From the NCBI GenBank assembly GCA_018105865.1, contig CM030836.1:992001-1056000 (forward strand): 64,000 nucleotides of DNA, in the 5' to 3' direction. A model generated the notes under the pieces. The model saw only the letters and a list, made by a program, of their open reading frames with translations, did not search any database and had not been told where the DNA came from. Shown here piece by piece: positions 1 through 11,692 of this stretch. The position numbers and the translations under genes are program-made. Position 1 is the stretch's first letter. Every line of letters starts with the position of its first letter. Source of the stretch: Metaphire vulgaris (Eukaryota; Annelida; Clitellata; Crassiclitellata; Megascolecidae).

Positions 1-13
1 AATAATAACAAGA

Positions 14-70
<57 letters not shown>

Positions 71-72
71 TA
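1..72. repeat. (AAT)n microsatellite
   Basis: Near-perfect AAT array starting at the window edge. In this window such arrays often sit at the 3' ends of LINE fragments, so it may be a LINE tail. No gene is seen from here to about 480. Confidence 0.9.
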
Positions 73-487
73 GATTTTAGTAGTTAGTGAAAGGACACTT
101 TGCCTACACGTCGATTCGCCTACATTCCCTACAAGGCTACAACTGTAAGCGAATCGCCGTGTATGCGAAATGTCCAGTAGAGCCTAGTGTTGATAAAACG
201 TCCCTTTACCGACATGACTCTGTAGAAAATTCTTCTCTGTCCCTCTGTTTTTATCATCATATAATTTGTATGCCCTATTCGCGGGCCATTTATTTGCATT
301 CACATACGGTATATTAATCGACGGTACTTCCGATATTTCTGGGAAATCTAGTGTTGATTCTACAGATATGTTAGTGAAAGAGACAAGAACAGTTCCTCTG
401 ACTGATCTTGGAAACTGGTCGGAGTCAGAGCGACGGCTACGATTCGGCTAAAGCTATTTCAACGCTAGATTAAAGGCCGAAGAACTA

Positions 488-915
488 GGGGCTGTCCATA
501 AAGTACGTCACGCTCGACGGTGAAGGGACCTAGAAAGTATGACAGTATGATAGCGGAGGGGTAAAGATCACCGTGACGTCACACATTCGATATAAAACCT
601 TAAATGTACCTGATAGAAGGTATAGTAAAAGACGTTTTTAATTGTGCATTAACACTTTGGCGTGTGATACAGTAAATTGTAGGTCTCAATTATATTCGTT
701 ATCATTGTCTGAAGTTGAAAATCTGTTTCACTGCCGAAAATTGATCTAGAAACTCGAATACATTAAATAGAAAACCTGTGCGACGCAATTTATGGACCAC
801 GCTTTGAAGCGGCCAGAGATTTGTGATGACTTTAAGCGGGTCCGAGATTTGTGATAGGCTGTGACAGAGGATCAAAACTGTCAAAAATAGCGTGATGTAC
901 TTTATGGACGGCCCC
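488..915. mobile_element. MITE with GGGGC(T/C)GTCCATAAAGTAC inverted termini
   Basis: The left end reads GGGGCTGTCCATAAAGTACG. The right end, reverse-complemented, reads GGGGCCGTCCATAAAGTACA, and the match continues into TCACGCT on both sides. The 428-bp interior has no credible reading frame. No clear target duplication is seen (left flank ends GAACTA, right flank begins GTCGGC), so the superfamily is uncertain. Related right ends occur near 21,830 and 38,635. Confidence 0.75.
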
Positions 916-1062
916 GTCGGCATCTACATGTACTTCGCAATCGCCACTTATGAGAAGAGGTCTTTGACAAACCACCGTGTAGGCCTACAGTGTAAGTCGG
1001 CATATTAATGACTTTATTGGCTAAGTAGGACCTCTCGTGCGTAAAACCACTGCGATTTCTAC

Positions 1063-1500
1063 ATGTCTTCTTCTTCTCAGGTGCCAAGCATTGCTGCGTC
1101 GGCGCCCATGGACTTCGACTTCCACTTTTCACGATCTTTGGTATTCCTGAGGAAATCGATGTTGTTGTCTATCTCCAGCCCATCTTTTTGTCTGTCTGTG
1201 CATTTTTATCTTTGTTTTCCTCTTGGTTTTTACCATCCTGTCACGGCCAAATTCTCGAGTCCATCTTTCCTCATCAAGTGTCCTCCGAACAATTTCATCT
1301 GTCCTAGTTTGATGGTAGTCATCAGTATTTTTTTCTTCTTCCATCATCTGTAAAATTTCTTTCTTGGTTCTTTTATCCGTCCGCTGAACTTTTAGCATTC
1401 TCCTTAGAACCACATTTCTGCAGCTTCCAGTTTCTTTTACATAGTTTTTCGTAAAGTCCAAGTCTCTGCAACACAAAAGAGAAATGACCGTACATGGCAC
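1063..1500 (-). mobile_element. 5'-truncated LINE fragment, end of reverse transcriptase ORF
   Basis: The minus-strand translation contains the pattern RRMLKVQRTDKRT...EEILQMMEE, matching the C-terminal part of the better-preserved LINE at 46,640-47,384. It ends in the same 3' motif (CACCTGA followed by GAAGAAG). Frames are broken, so it is a dead copy. Confidence 0.75.
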
Positions 1501-2284
1501 TTATGAATTCTGAGCCGTGTTTATTTCGAAATTTTCTTGCTTGTCATTTATTTGTCATCCTTCATTTTAATATTTAAAATAATGAATATGTTTGCTGCTA
1601 TTATATAAGCATCCAATGTGGTTATGCTCTGCCAAAAGAGTGCTATAGAAATACTAAATGTAGAGGATAACGAAACGGTACAGTGTTTATGTAATAGCAT
1701 GCATTTTCACTAGGTGACGTTACTGCACGTTAAATTTTTAAAGAAAAACGCAATTGACTGCATTCGAATTTAATACCCCAGTAGTGCACCAAAATTAATT
1801 CATTTCGATCATATGGTTGTCAAAATGGTTACTTTGAAACAGGATGGTTCTGTTTTTCATTGGGCTGCCCTGTATACACATAAATAGGTTAAGTACAAGA
1901 GTCCCGGTTTACGGACACAGTTGCCTATCCAGCTGCGCATTTGCTAATGATATCGCAATATTTTGATCGAGGTATCAAACTTATTCATGGATTAGCAAGA
2001 CTTCCATATGACATCATGTCAATGCTATTGCAAATCAGTGAGGCATATGTTACTAGGCAAATAGCGGAAATCTTTTCTGAGAGACCTACTCGAATATATA
2101 GGCTTAATATACTAAGTAAACAATTGGCATTTCATGGTTCATCGAGAATTCAATGAATGTCAACGCCACTGATTTGAATATTCAGTGAACGATAATATTA
2201 TTCAAGCCAATCTATATGTCCGTCAACCTGTCTAAATGCAAATCAACTTGTGTCATTCATTTGGTTTGACGATCTCTTCCAATT

Positions 2285-2405
2285 GTCAACCGAAGAATAG
2301 CTGGACCGGGAATATGGAATCAACTCCCAGCATTGGTCCGTTCCGCTGAGTTTCTTACGACATTTCGATCCAGAGTAAAAACTTACTTCCTTCTCCCTTG
2401 CCTAT
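2285..2405 (+). mobile_element. LINE relic (GPGIWNQLP block)
   Basis: The plus frame reads AGPGIWNQLPALVRS followed by FLTTFRSRVKTYFLL. This is the usual extreme C-terminus of CR1/L2-like reverse transcriptases, and a parallel block (GPRLWNSLP...TFRSRLKTHLF) occurs at 20,368-20,800. Only about 40 codons survive. Nothing else coding is seen from 1,500 to 3,080. Confidence 0.6.
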
Positions 2406-3097
2406 CTGCCATAACCAGGACCGGAAAATCTGACTTATTTGACTTGACAATGAAGGATTACGATTCCAATCTTAAGCGACCGTCGACTGGTGCTAAGTTA
2501 ATTACTAATATGACGCTTTAGATGTTCACTAATGGCGTTGAACATCTATGACCATAGTACAACTTGGACCAAACGAAGCACAGAGAAATGCAGCAAATAA
2601 GCTTACACATATCATAAATCTATTAAGCAAAAATTGAATAAATTATTTAAATCCTTTGCAGCTATTATGCAATTTAAAATAATATAATGCAATAGATAAC
2701 ATACAGATCCTGGCCAATTACCAACAAAAAGAGATTAATAAATTATGCATTTACAGTACAACATAATATACTGTAATGGCAAGATAGTTGACATATTATT
2801 GGGAAGTTAGGAATTGTGAAACATGTTATCTTTAAACGCTCACTTGCACTGCTCAGGCAATAATAAAAAAATTGGCATGATTCTCGCGGGAAAAACTTAG
2901 GACAATATTTTCTTACCAAAATAACTACGGATATGAAGCGAAGAGAATGCTAACAATGGTCTTGTTTATGATTTTGATGCCTACGCTGTATTTTGTGATA
3001 ATGATAAACAGTCAAAAACTATGAAAAACCAAAATCATTTTGTCGATACGATAATTATTCTGATAAATTAAATAACGCGATGTTTGATGCGATGGCA

Positions 3098-3290
3098 AAG
3101 ATGATGATGATGATGATGATGATGATGATAATGATGATGATGATGGTGATGATGACGACGACGACAACGATGAAGACGACGACAATGATGACGATTATAT
3201 TTATGATGACAATGATGACGATGAATACGACGACGACGACGATGACGATGATGATGGTGATGATGATGATGATGATATTGATGGTGTTGA
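3098..3290. repeat. Degenerate (ATG/ACG)n trinucleotide repeat
   Basis: Imperfect GATGATGAT/GACGACGAC tract. The Met/Thr-only reading frame through it is an artefact of the repeat. Confidence 0.9.
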
Positions 3291-3339
3291 TGGTTGTGAC
3301 GAGTACATTAACGATATTATACTATGACATACATTCATA

Positions 3340-4500
3340 GATCTGCAGTGGACTATGAATCAAATCCAGAGAAAATCAATCAATCCCAATATTTACGCTA
3401 ATCAAATTTTAGACACTATCAGTCACTACTACAGAACACGTAGCCTATTGATTAATCTAGCCTAGCTGAAGACCCGTTTCCGGGCATTTCATCTCTAAAG
3501 GTTCTGACACGAAAAGCGGAAATTACAGATCAAGCGCAGATGAGTCAATATTTTCTCGAAAATTGGACCCAATTTCTCTAAACTTCAAATAAACACAGCC
3601 ATACAGTAAGTTCTAGCAAGCTCGATGTATAAAATGTCTTTGCTTTGTTTGCATTTCTGAATTAGAGATGTTTTTCACGAGCACTTGGATATTAACGCTG
3701 GCGGTTTTATTGGTTACAGCTGTATATTGGATGGGCGCATCATACCACAGCTTAAAATAATCGCTGTGTAAACTGGAATTCGCTTCTACAGCATGGCCAT
3801 GTTTTCTAAGGCTTTGGGGTGCAAGACAATCTCGTTTCTTCACAAATTCCGTATTTAGCTATTGCTGGCTCTTCACTTCAGTTGAACATCAATAAACCGA
3901 CAATTTTGATTTAGCAATAATCAATGCTTTGATTGACATTTATCTTTTTATGTTTTCCAATTAACCCAGACAGAATTTTGTTGTTCAAGTGAGGGAGACA
4001 GAAGTCAAGTTTCCTCATCCAGCAGCTTCTCCATTCCACTGCTTTTTGAATATACAAATAAGTGATTTATTAGTGTCATCTAATTAAGACACGTCCATAA
4101 AATGTTGCTTGCCTCGGAGTGTTGCTAAATAGTCCGGGACAATAATTAGGCCTATACGAAGAAAGGCACGATTTGTTAGGATACCACAAGAGCTAATTGC
4201 GCTGCGATTGCCTTATTACGCCTTGTCCGAATGTCCTACGGGTTATTCCCAAGCGCAGTCTAATGCTTCGAGCTTCAATGTTTCGCGAGAGGTCAATTAC
4301 CTCCCTGTCAGAAATATTACAACGAATGGTCGTTCCAGAGAAATGATGGAGTTTGTTAGTACAGAAATGAACGGAACGTGACCAACATAAATATGAACAA
4401 CCAATTGTTGCAAGATTGGTTCGGCAAATGTAATGCTGCAGCACTGACATCTATCTGGCTACAGAGACTGCCTGCTGCAGGGCGACTATGTTGTATCACA
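3340..4500. other. Non-coding, nothing recognised
   Basis: Read on both strands. There is no frame with domain character, no clear terminal repeats and no RNA-like fold that I can support. Confidence 0.5.
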
Positions 4501-4545
4501 GATGTATGCATCACAAAATATGGAACTCTCTAAAATCACTACTAC

Positions 4546-4605
4546 TGCAACTGCATCAACCACAACAACAATAACAACAGCAACAACATCAACTATTACT
4601 ACTAT

Positions 4606-4643
<38 letters not shown>

Positions 4644-4806
4644 ATAATAATAATAATAATAATAATAATACCAATATTGCAACTACAATTGCAACTAATA
4701 ATACTAAACATACAACTACTACTTCTAAAACTACTACAACAGCAACTGCTACTACTATTTCGACCACTACCACAGCTATTACTACAACTTCCACTTCTAC
4801 TACTAC

Positions 4807-4838
<32 letters not shown>

Positions 4839-5024
4839 TTACTTCTACTACTACTACTACTACCACCACTACTAAAACTACAAAAACTGCCACAACAACT
4901 ATTACTACTACAGCTACTACTATAATAATAATACTACTATTACTACTACTATTTTTACTATAACTACATCAACTATTACTACTACAGCTACTACTACTAC
5001 TAACTCTATGATAGGGATTATTAC

Positions 5025-5056
<32 letters not shown>

Positions 5057-5290
5057 CATTATTATTATTATTACTGCTACTACTACCACCACAACTACTA
5101 CTACTGTTGCTGCTGCTACCGCTACTAATGCTACTAATACTACACGCATGGTTATTAGTATTATTATTAATACTATTATTATTATTGCTGCTGCTGCTAC
5201 TACTACTACTACTACTACTACTACTGCTACTACTACTACTACTACTACTACTACTAATACTAATACTAATACTACTACTACTGCTACTAG

Positions 5291-5322
<32 letters not shown>

Positions 5323-5386
5323 ATACTACTACTACTACTACTAGTACTAGTACTAATACTACTACTAGGCTACTAAGCCTACTACT
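4546..5386. repeat. Compound trinucleotide microsatellite cluster (ACT/ACA/AAT then ATT/CTG/ACT)
   Basis: About 840 bp composed almost entirely of imperfect trinucleotide runs, broken by a short non-repeat gap near 4,990-5,030. The runs drift between ACT, ACA, AAT, ATT and CTG without leaving a 3-nt register. The poly-Thr, poly-Leu and poly-Val frames through it are repeat shadows, not proteins. Confidence 0.9.
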
Positions 5387-5389
5387 ATA

Positions 5390-6780
5390 TCGGAGTCATG
5401 AGCATAAAGCGACGCAAAGCAAAGAAATGACTGTAAGCGCAAAGACAAGAAGAAGAGCGTAAGAGAATAAAGAGGCAATGATGAAAATTGGTTGAGAAAC
5501 AGAGCAACGAACGAAATCAAGAAGGAGGTGGGCAGAAAATAAAGCGATGATGACAGTTATTCTCCCGCAGGACAGATCTTGCTGAACCACTCTAATCCCT
5601 GTTGTTTTTATTATTGCTAAGGAAATGAGGATAAGAAAGAAGAGGACCCTGAAATCTTCATACTTGGCTTTTCTGCTCTTTTCTGCTTTAATTCATCAAT
5701 CAATGCACACTAACTAAGTGAATGCTGAAACAAGTGGTCCAGATAATGAAATAAAAAATGAATGACCATAGCAGAGCATTTTTAAACTTGTCACTGCCAC
5801 TAGAAATATGCTCAAGAGACATGACAATGATGTATGACTGAGGACGAGCATGAAGACGGAATATCGAGGGTAAGCAGCAGCAAGTACTTGAACGCGTCAT
5901 GAAATTTTAAATCTTCATTCAAGATTGAAATCTTCATTGAACATCATAGCTCAACGACTCAAATGCACATTATTCAGGCACTTTGCCACTCTCTGCCTCT
6001 CTCTGTCTCTGTCTGTCTGTCTCTGTGTGTTTCTCAATTTCTTTACCTTTCACAATAGCAACTGGGATATCGATGGATTATAGCAACGGGTTCGTGTAAG
6101 CATTAATGATGAACGAATGTAGAGTAATGAGACGAAATGTCAAAGATAAAAAGACATAAAACGCAGACCACGATCCATAAACAGATGTCGTCTATGTTAT
6201 TCCGACACGAATTCATTCTCACCGATCTATCGCCATCTTTTAGTTTTACGAGACACCGTAGTATAGTTGTAACAGGTTATGTCATATGAACGCAGGTTCA
6301 AACCTGGTGGCGACCTGTAGCGAACTGTGACATAGCGAACCTGTTTAAGTTACATGAACGTTATTCGTCTGTCAAGTATACTACAGACAATGGTTCACAT
6401 GGCGCTTTACAAGTGATAATAAATTTGAGTAGATTCTTATGTCTCAGAAGTAATTATATGCCAGGTCGTACACTGTAGATCGTTAAAAATGATGTCATGA
6501 ATGCAATGGACGATTAATAATTAAATAATTATTGTAAGTCTAAGTAAGTAAGTAATAATTATTGTAAGTCTAATTGTAAGTCGCCACAGCATTTTCATGC
6601 ATCAACAGAGCATCAAAGATGCTATAACTAAAAGTTTGGGTCTTTACTGGTAAGTTGTTTTCTACCAATGAAATGATTAAACTAAATCCATGGTAAATCC
6701 AACACTGTACACTGTACAGTATTATACCACGCAGAATATGAACGTCTCATGTATAGGCCTAACTAGTAATATGGTAACAG
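5390..6780. other. Non-coding interval upstream of the neuropeptide exon
   Basis: No convincing signal-peptide exon was found here for the precursor at 6,795. A (CT)n/(GT)n patch lies at about 5,990-6,040. The acceptor of the neuropeptide exon lies at its right end. Confidence 0.5.
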
Positions 6781-6794
6781 TCTATTCTTGTCAG

Positions 6795-7192
6795 ATGGCG
6801 ATGGTTTCGGGTTGAAAAGAGACAGAACCCGATTTGTCCGAGCGGCTGTGCTTCCGTTGGGTCATCGCTACATCGGCCTGGGCAAACGGCTCGAGACGGA
6901 AGAGGACGAGAAAACCGCTGCCCCCTCCGATCCCGACAAACGCGCCTCCTACTCCGTGAAAGAAGGCGGCGCAATGCGGTTCATCGGTCTTGGCAAGAGA
7001 GGACCCCGCGTCGGCGATTCAGGACTCCGCTTCATCGGGCTCGGCAAGCGCAACCCGTCGGCCATGCGGTTCATCGGACTCGGAAAGAGAATTTCCAGTT
7101 CCGGAGATGAATCGGAGAACGTGGAATCAGAAGAACTCGACGACGAAACCCAGAATTATTATGCGAATCAAGAGAATAATACAAGAAAGTGA
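6795..7192 (+). CDS. Terminal exon of an amidated neuropeptide precursor (R-F/Y-I-G-L-amide repeats)
   Basis: The exon opens after a pyrimidine-rich acceptor ending TTGTCAG at 6,794. Its first two bases complete a codon begun upstream. It encodes four peptide cores, each followed by an amidation Gly and a dibasic KR site: HRYIGLGKR (6,863-6,889), MRFIGLGKR (6,974-7,000), LRFIGLGKR (7,025-7,051) and MRFIGLGKR (7,064-7,090). A further KR site precedes the first peptide, an acidic spacer ending in KR separates the first two, and an acidic tail leads to TGA at 7,190-7,192. By known prohormone-convertase and PAM chemistry these would be released as ...RYIGL-amide and ...RFIGL-amide. No signal peptide lies in this exon, so at least one upstream exon is missing. 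The F-x-G-L core recalls tachykinin-type peptides but lacks their terminal Met or Arg residue; it is not the YxFGL ending of allatostatin A. The family is therefore unassigned. The exon is much more GC-rich than its surroundings, as expected for real coding sequence. Confidence 0.88.
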
Positions 7193-7628
7193 TCGACTTA
7201 TTAAGGAACAACACCCGCTTGTAGTAGTAGCAGATTAGCAGCTTAGCGTACCACATACATCCGACAACAACTATAGTTGAATTAGGCAACTACAACGACA
7301 CAGCTATTCGTAGAATGAGTAGGCTAGTTAGTGGTGTTTTAGTTGCGCTATTGAAGCTCGAATCAGGTCCTAGAACGACCAGTGTCATCAAATTATCATC
7401 AGTTTCAGTGATGTATTAGAGCGCAATTCATAGTTCTATGAGTCCAAACAGTTCGCGTGAACTCACAAATCACTTAGGACTGTGACGGTCAACAATAACA
7501 GTGTCAGCCTAACTGAGCATCATGATTATATATTGGTGATGTAAAATATCCATTTAAATTTGCTGTCAACAACCTTAAGGCAATTTAATACCTCCTTGTC
7601 TACAAGTGTCAAACTTCCAGTGACCCGT

Positions 7629-7634
7629 AATAAA
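7629..7634 (+). promoter_or_regulatory. Candidate polyadenylation signal of the neuropeptide gene
   Basis: AATAAA about 440 bp after the stop codon, on the same strand. It was chosen as the nearest canonical hexamer that I noticed; transcript support is not available. Confidence 0.4.
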
Positions 7635-8000
7635 ATTATGTCATCAAATTTAATCCTCCCTTACAAATTGAATATATTTTATGCGACTGGCTTTAAGGTA
7701 ACAATTGAATTATTGAGTTTAAAAGATTACAGGTAAATTTTACTTGATTTTTTATTTGTTAAACCTAATTCAAAGTTACTGTAATACTCTGAGTTCACGA
7801 ACAAATCGAGGCTTTACATCTTTGTATGGTTTAGCTTAAATCATATTTCCATTGAGTTTTCGAAAGCCTTTAGTTTGTAGATCGCAATTATAAGTAGCGT
7901 GATGGAAATTAATGAAAGAAGTGCAAGATTGACATAGAAATGACAATGAAACCGAAATAAACACGCAGCAAAAATCTAGGACGACTTGTACTTGATTCGT

Positions 8001-8100
8001 NNNNNNNNNNNNNNNNNNNNNNNNNNNNNNNNNNNNNNNNNNNNNNNNNNNNNNNNNNNNNNNNNNNNNNNNNNNNNNNNNNNNNNNNNNNNNNNNNNNN
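8001..8100. other. Assembly gap (100 Ns)
   Basis: Exactly 100 N, the usual placeholder for a scaffold gap of unknown size. Distances across it are unreliable. Confidence 0.98.
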
Positions 8101-8500
8101 AAACAAAGATGGTTATTGGATGTCATATTTAAAACACTTCAACATTGTAGACTGACAACATTAAAAGGAAAAGAGAGAAGGGATTTGATAGAAACATACA
8201 AAATAATGACTGGTAAAGTAGATGTGCCATTCGATCTATTCTTTACATTGGCACACTATAGCATCACAGTTGGCCACACATGCAAATTGTTTAATCAAAG
8301 GTGGGTCCAAGAAATAAAAATGTCTAGTGCAAGGGTTGTGGACAAATGGAACAGTTTGGACGAGGTGGGAGTGTCAGTTGAAACAGTAAACGGATTCAAC
8401 GGCTATCTCGGAAAACTAGATTATTGAATGCGAGAGATGCTACAGTGGTTTTCACACAGGTTTAATCTAACTTATTAAACCACTTTAAATCACATTATAA
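8101..8500 (+). mobile_element. LINE 3' fragment, reverse transcriptase C-terminus
   Basis: The plus frame from the gap reads ...LIETYKIMTGKVDVPFDLFF, then KLFNQRW...RVVDKWNSLDEVGV, ending GYLGKLDY* at 8,427. The 3' UTR carries the AAACCACTTTAAATCACATT block shared with 51,410 and 18,364. A second, minus-strand copy at 51,410-52,130 has the same protein end. Confidence 0.8.
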
Positions 8501-8639
8501 TTTTTACCAGATTGAGACCAACATCAAAGGTATTAAGCTGACGATGTGACTGACTGTACGGTGAATCAATGACCCACGCATCAGTATTCAGTTTGACAGA
8601 ATGACGAATGTATGACAAAGAATGCCAGGCTGCTATGTC

Positions 8640-8900
8640 TTTTAGATCAACTGCATGTGCAGTAGCCATCAGATGACTGGATGCTGCCAAGATACGTGAA
8701 ACTGTCTGTCGACTCAACTAACTCGCTACCAATGCTCACTGGTAAGTAAGTAACCAAATAAGTACAACCCGCGATTTCTACAGCGCTTTCAGAAAAGCGC
8801 TGCAGAAGCTCCTTATGGGCACCTCGTGATCTCAGTAGTCGAGACTGTTCCTGCAGTTGGATGACGTCTTTCAGGCTGCCAGGTAGATGGGTTGTTGTAT
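8640..8900 (-). mobile_element. LINE 3' UTR relic with GTAA-type tail
   Basis: Minus-strand CR1-like 3' end (AGCGCTGTAGAAATCGCG) followed by TTACTTACC. It matches the tails at 14,940-14,981 and 27,395-27,440. The block at 8,640-8,720 is inverted relative to 23,600-23,710 and 60,470-60,560. Confidence 0.5.
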
Positions 8901-9009
8901 TGTTAGCGTTTTGAATGTGATGAACGCAATCTTGTATTGCTGAACACTAACATAGCATTAAAGTGCTATGTCAAGTCTAGTTTTTGTTGTAATCTGCAAA
9001 CACCTATTA

Positions 9010-9281
9010 CTACTTGTATACCGTAGGCTTGTCCATTCCACCCTTCTCTATGCAGCTGAAACGTGTACTTTACGGAATTAAAAACATTGGATGATAATTT
9101 TCATACCAAAAGTCAGCGACTGGGAGCTTGTTGGTACTACTTCATCCACAACACCGACATCCTCTCTCGCTGAGCTACCACCGCTGGCGGAAATGATTTC
9201 TGGACGCCGTCTTGTTCTATTTGGACACATCGCTCGTTTGGATGAGAATGTTCCAAACGCTCCACCTACCACTCTATGATA
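9010..9281 (+). mobile_element. LINE relic at the left edge of unit A
   Basis: Shifted frames contain LVLFGHIARLDENV preceded by an ISGRR-type block, a common LINE reverse-transcriptase tail. Diverged copies lie at 23,790-24,087 and 60,680-60,935. Homology between duplicated units A, B and C starts around here. Confidence 0.55.
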
Positions 9282-9536
9282 AGCTTCGTTAATTCGAGAA
9301 TATGGACAGAAGCCGACACTCAGGGTTTAACCTAGGCCGTTTCCGAGAGAAATTGCCTTTCCCTTCCCCTAAAATGTCAAATTCTTCCCCGAAATTTTGG
9401 GCATACTATGTTATCAACTAACAGTAACCCCAGTTGACTTCTCCAGGCTTTGTCAATTCTCCGCCCCCTCCAGTCCAGAGTTCAGACAACACTGCCGACA
9501 GTAGGCTCACCGATGGCTACATGCAGCTTTTTGATG

Positions 9537-9630
9537 ATGATGCGCATGATGACGACGACGATCGATGATGATGATGATGATGAAAAATGGCAATTTTGGT
9601 GGTTGTGATGACGATGATGATGGTGTGCAC
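9537..9630. repeat. (GAT/GAC)n microsatellite of unit A
   Basis: Imperfect GATGATGAC tract just 3' of the lipase gene. Counterparts at 24,484-24,592 and 61,346-61,485 differ in length and composition. Confidence 0.8.
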
Positions 9631-10022
9631 CACAGAACATACTGAATACCATTTTGTGGAATTTATTTGTGAACTAGAACATCTGGCTCATAAAGAATCT
9701 TCAAAGTCAAGAAAACTAAAACAATTCAAATCCAAAAATAAAAAAACTCCATACAAGAAAACGCTAATAAGCAAGGATATGCGCATGTAAATGTATTACT
9801 TAAGAAGTATGTTTTCAAAATGTTTCTACGTGTATTAGATTAACCGTGAGTACATCTTACTAGAGTAGACTACATGTAGAATCAAACTCCCATCGAACTG
9901 CCATTGAAAGTTCAATTGTCAACAAAGAAGCAACTATAATCAAATGTCAGAAAACCATCTACGGATGAATACAAGTGAAGGAATATTCCGAAATCAGGTT
10001 GTTCTTTTCCATCGAAGCCAGA

Positions 10023-10144
10023 TTACTTCAGCGGAATACAGAATGAGATATGCTGTTGGTCTCCACGTAGAAGATTCCTTTGCCGGATACTTATCTGCAG
10101 AGAATCCCATGCTCTGAACCGGTTGATCTGTCTTCACAGGAATC
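10023..10144 (-). pseudogene. Lipase copy A exon 7 remnant
   Basis: Aligns with B exon 7 (126 nt) but is 4 nt shorter, from three small gaps: GTGAGAAG to GTGAAG, GCAAGAGG to GCAAAGG, and CTCCATT to CTCATT. The [13 protein letters not shown] C-terminus cannot be read in one frame. Confidence 0.75.
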
Positions 10145-10340
10145 CTACCAAAAGGTTGGAAAGCAAATAGATAAAATAGTTATGGTAAAAATGGTAGAGA
10201 TATAAATATACAAATTACCGAATCAAACAGGTGAATTCTATCAATGAAAGTTAAGCGGCTTCACGAACAACTTTTGCTGCTTCTCCCGGCTTCTAGTTTG
10301 GCGGTCAAATATCTAAAGATTCATCCAATGCGATCCATAA

Positions 10341-10961
10341 TCGGATCAGGACAACTGGTAACGCTGATTGGGCTGAGACAAGTGAGCCTGACATTTGGGT
10401 AACGGGACATTTGGGTAACGGGACATCTGGGCCCTGGACATCTCGGCTCCGTACAATAGGAAGAGAGAATGGTGCTTCTGGTTGTGGTATCAAGATCAGA
10501 ATAGGCAACGACTATTCTTGTATACCGGATTTATGCTTTAACATCATAAATGCCTGGGAGTTCAAAAAAATTGTACTCAATTTGTAGCCATTGACAGGGT
10601 TTGAAGAAGACTTCATGCAGTTATTCACTACTACTTGATATAGCGAAGCCTCAGTTCTTCCTAAGTCCATATAGGCCCGTAGTAACTATAAGAGCCTACT
10701 TGCATTTACGATCAAAGAAATAGCCCTTCACATTGAGAATTTGTACTCAATTTATAGCCGATGACAGGGCTTAAAGAAGACCGCCCGAAGTTATACAACG
10801 AATCCTCAGTTATTATCAAGTCCAGTTCGGTGGTGCGGGCCGAGATGTCCAGTACCCAGATGTCCCGTTACCCAAATGTCCTGTTACCCAAATGTCCCGT
10901 TACCCAATTGTCGGACCCAGTTGTCGGGCCCAATCGGCGGCACCAGTTATCGCATTACCTT
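10341..10961. mobile_element. Inverted-repeat element with TAA target duplication, specific to copy A intron 6
   Basis: TAA flanks both sides (10,338-10,340 and 10,962-10,964). Unit C has a single uninterrupted CCATAATACACCC here and B a near-identical site. Termini share AACTGGT...GATTGGGC. Subterminal arms carry tandem CATTTGGGTAACGGGA units on the left and their complements on the right (10,855-10,910). No transposase is visible. TAA suggests a PIF/Harbinger-like origin. Confidence 0.78.
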
Positions 10962-11578
10962 TAATACACCCAAGCTCTTCGCTTCATAGACGATATCTAA
11001 GCCTGATTCGGAAGCAAAATACACGTCTTGCCTTTCCGAACTGCAACTACCCGGTTCCGTAACCTATCCTTTGCACCTAAGGTTTCTCGTCCTCCTGTAT
11101 GTCGGAATCTTCAAGGAGCTGTCAACATCTATTAGGAGCTCTTTTGATTTTATCATTGTAAGAAGAAAAACGGAGAAATGATATTACACGTACTTGAGCT
11201 ACAGTATAACAGTAGTCAAGACAGCTCATCAGCAGCGGAGTGTAGTTCAGATTTTTGATCATGATGCACTTGTTATTAAGCACACCGCAACTGTTATCAA
11301 CTCTCATAAATCATTGACTAATCGAATCTTAGCTCTTTTTATCTTCTCTAATTTTATGTTCCTCTCTAAATTGGCCATTTAAAAGCAAAGATAACTGAAG
11401 TAAATGAAACTTTGAATTGCAAAACAACGATGATGACGATACGACCTACTAAACAAAAAAAACATTCATAATAACTTAGGCAGCTGGTTTCTAGAGATAC
11501 ACTAAGTTATGCTATTCACACGCAATTGTTTCTAATAAGTTTATATGCCGTAAAATTTGAATGAATTTGCTTTGTAAC

Positions 11579-11692
11579 CGGGAAGATCTGTATTATCTGA
11601 GCAGATGTAGTTGGAGAAAACACGGATTCTCCCTGGAACAGATTCTATGAATAAACTCTGAGCCCGTATGTGGCTGCATGATATGGAGGGAT
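11579..11692 (-). CDS. Lipase copy A exon 6 (catalytic His, locally shifted frame)
   Basis: Begins [19 protein letters not shown], including the catalytic His in CSHIR. It then reads PGRIRVF where B and C read QENPCFL: extra C and G bases are balanced by a missing TC pair. One extra C before the donor makes the exon 114 nt and shifts exon 7 out of frame. Confidence 0.8.

Noticed and set aside
4486..5462. Poly-Thr, poly-Leu and poly-Val reading frames
   Set aside because: Open only because the DNA is trinucleotide microsatellite; no codon diversity or flanking gene structure.
5396..5590. Hydrophobic minus frame as a membrane protein
   Set aside because: No homologous pattern, and it sits next to a microsatellite with no supporting splice or start context.
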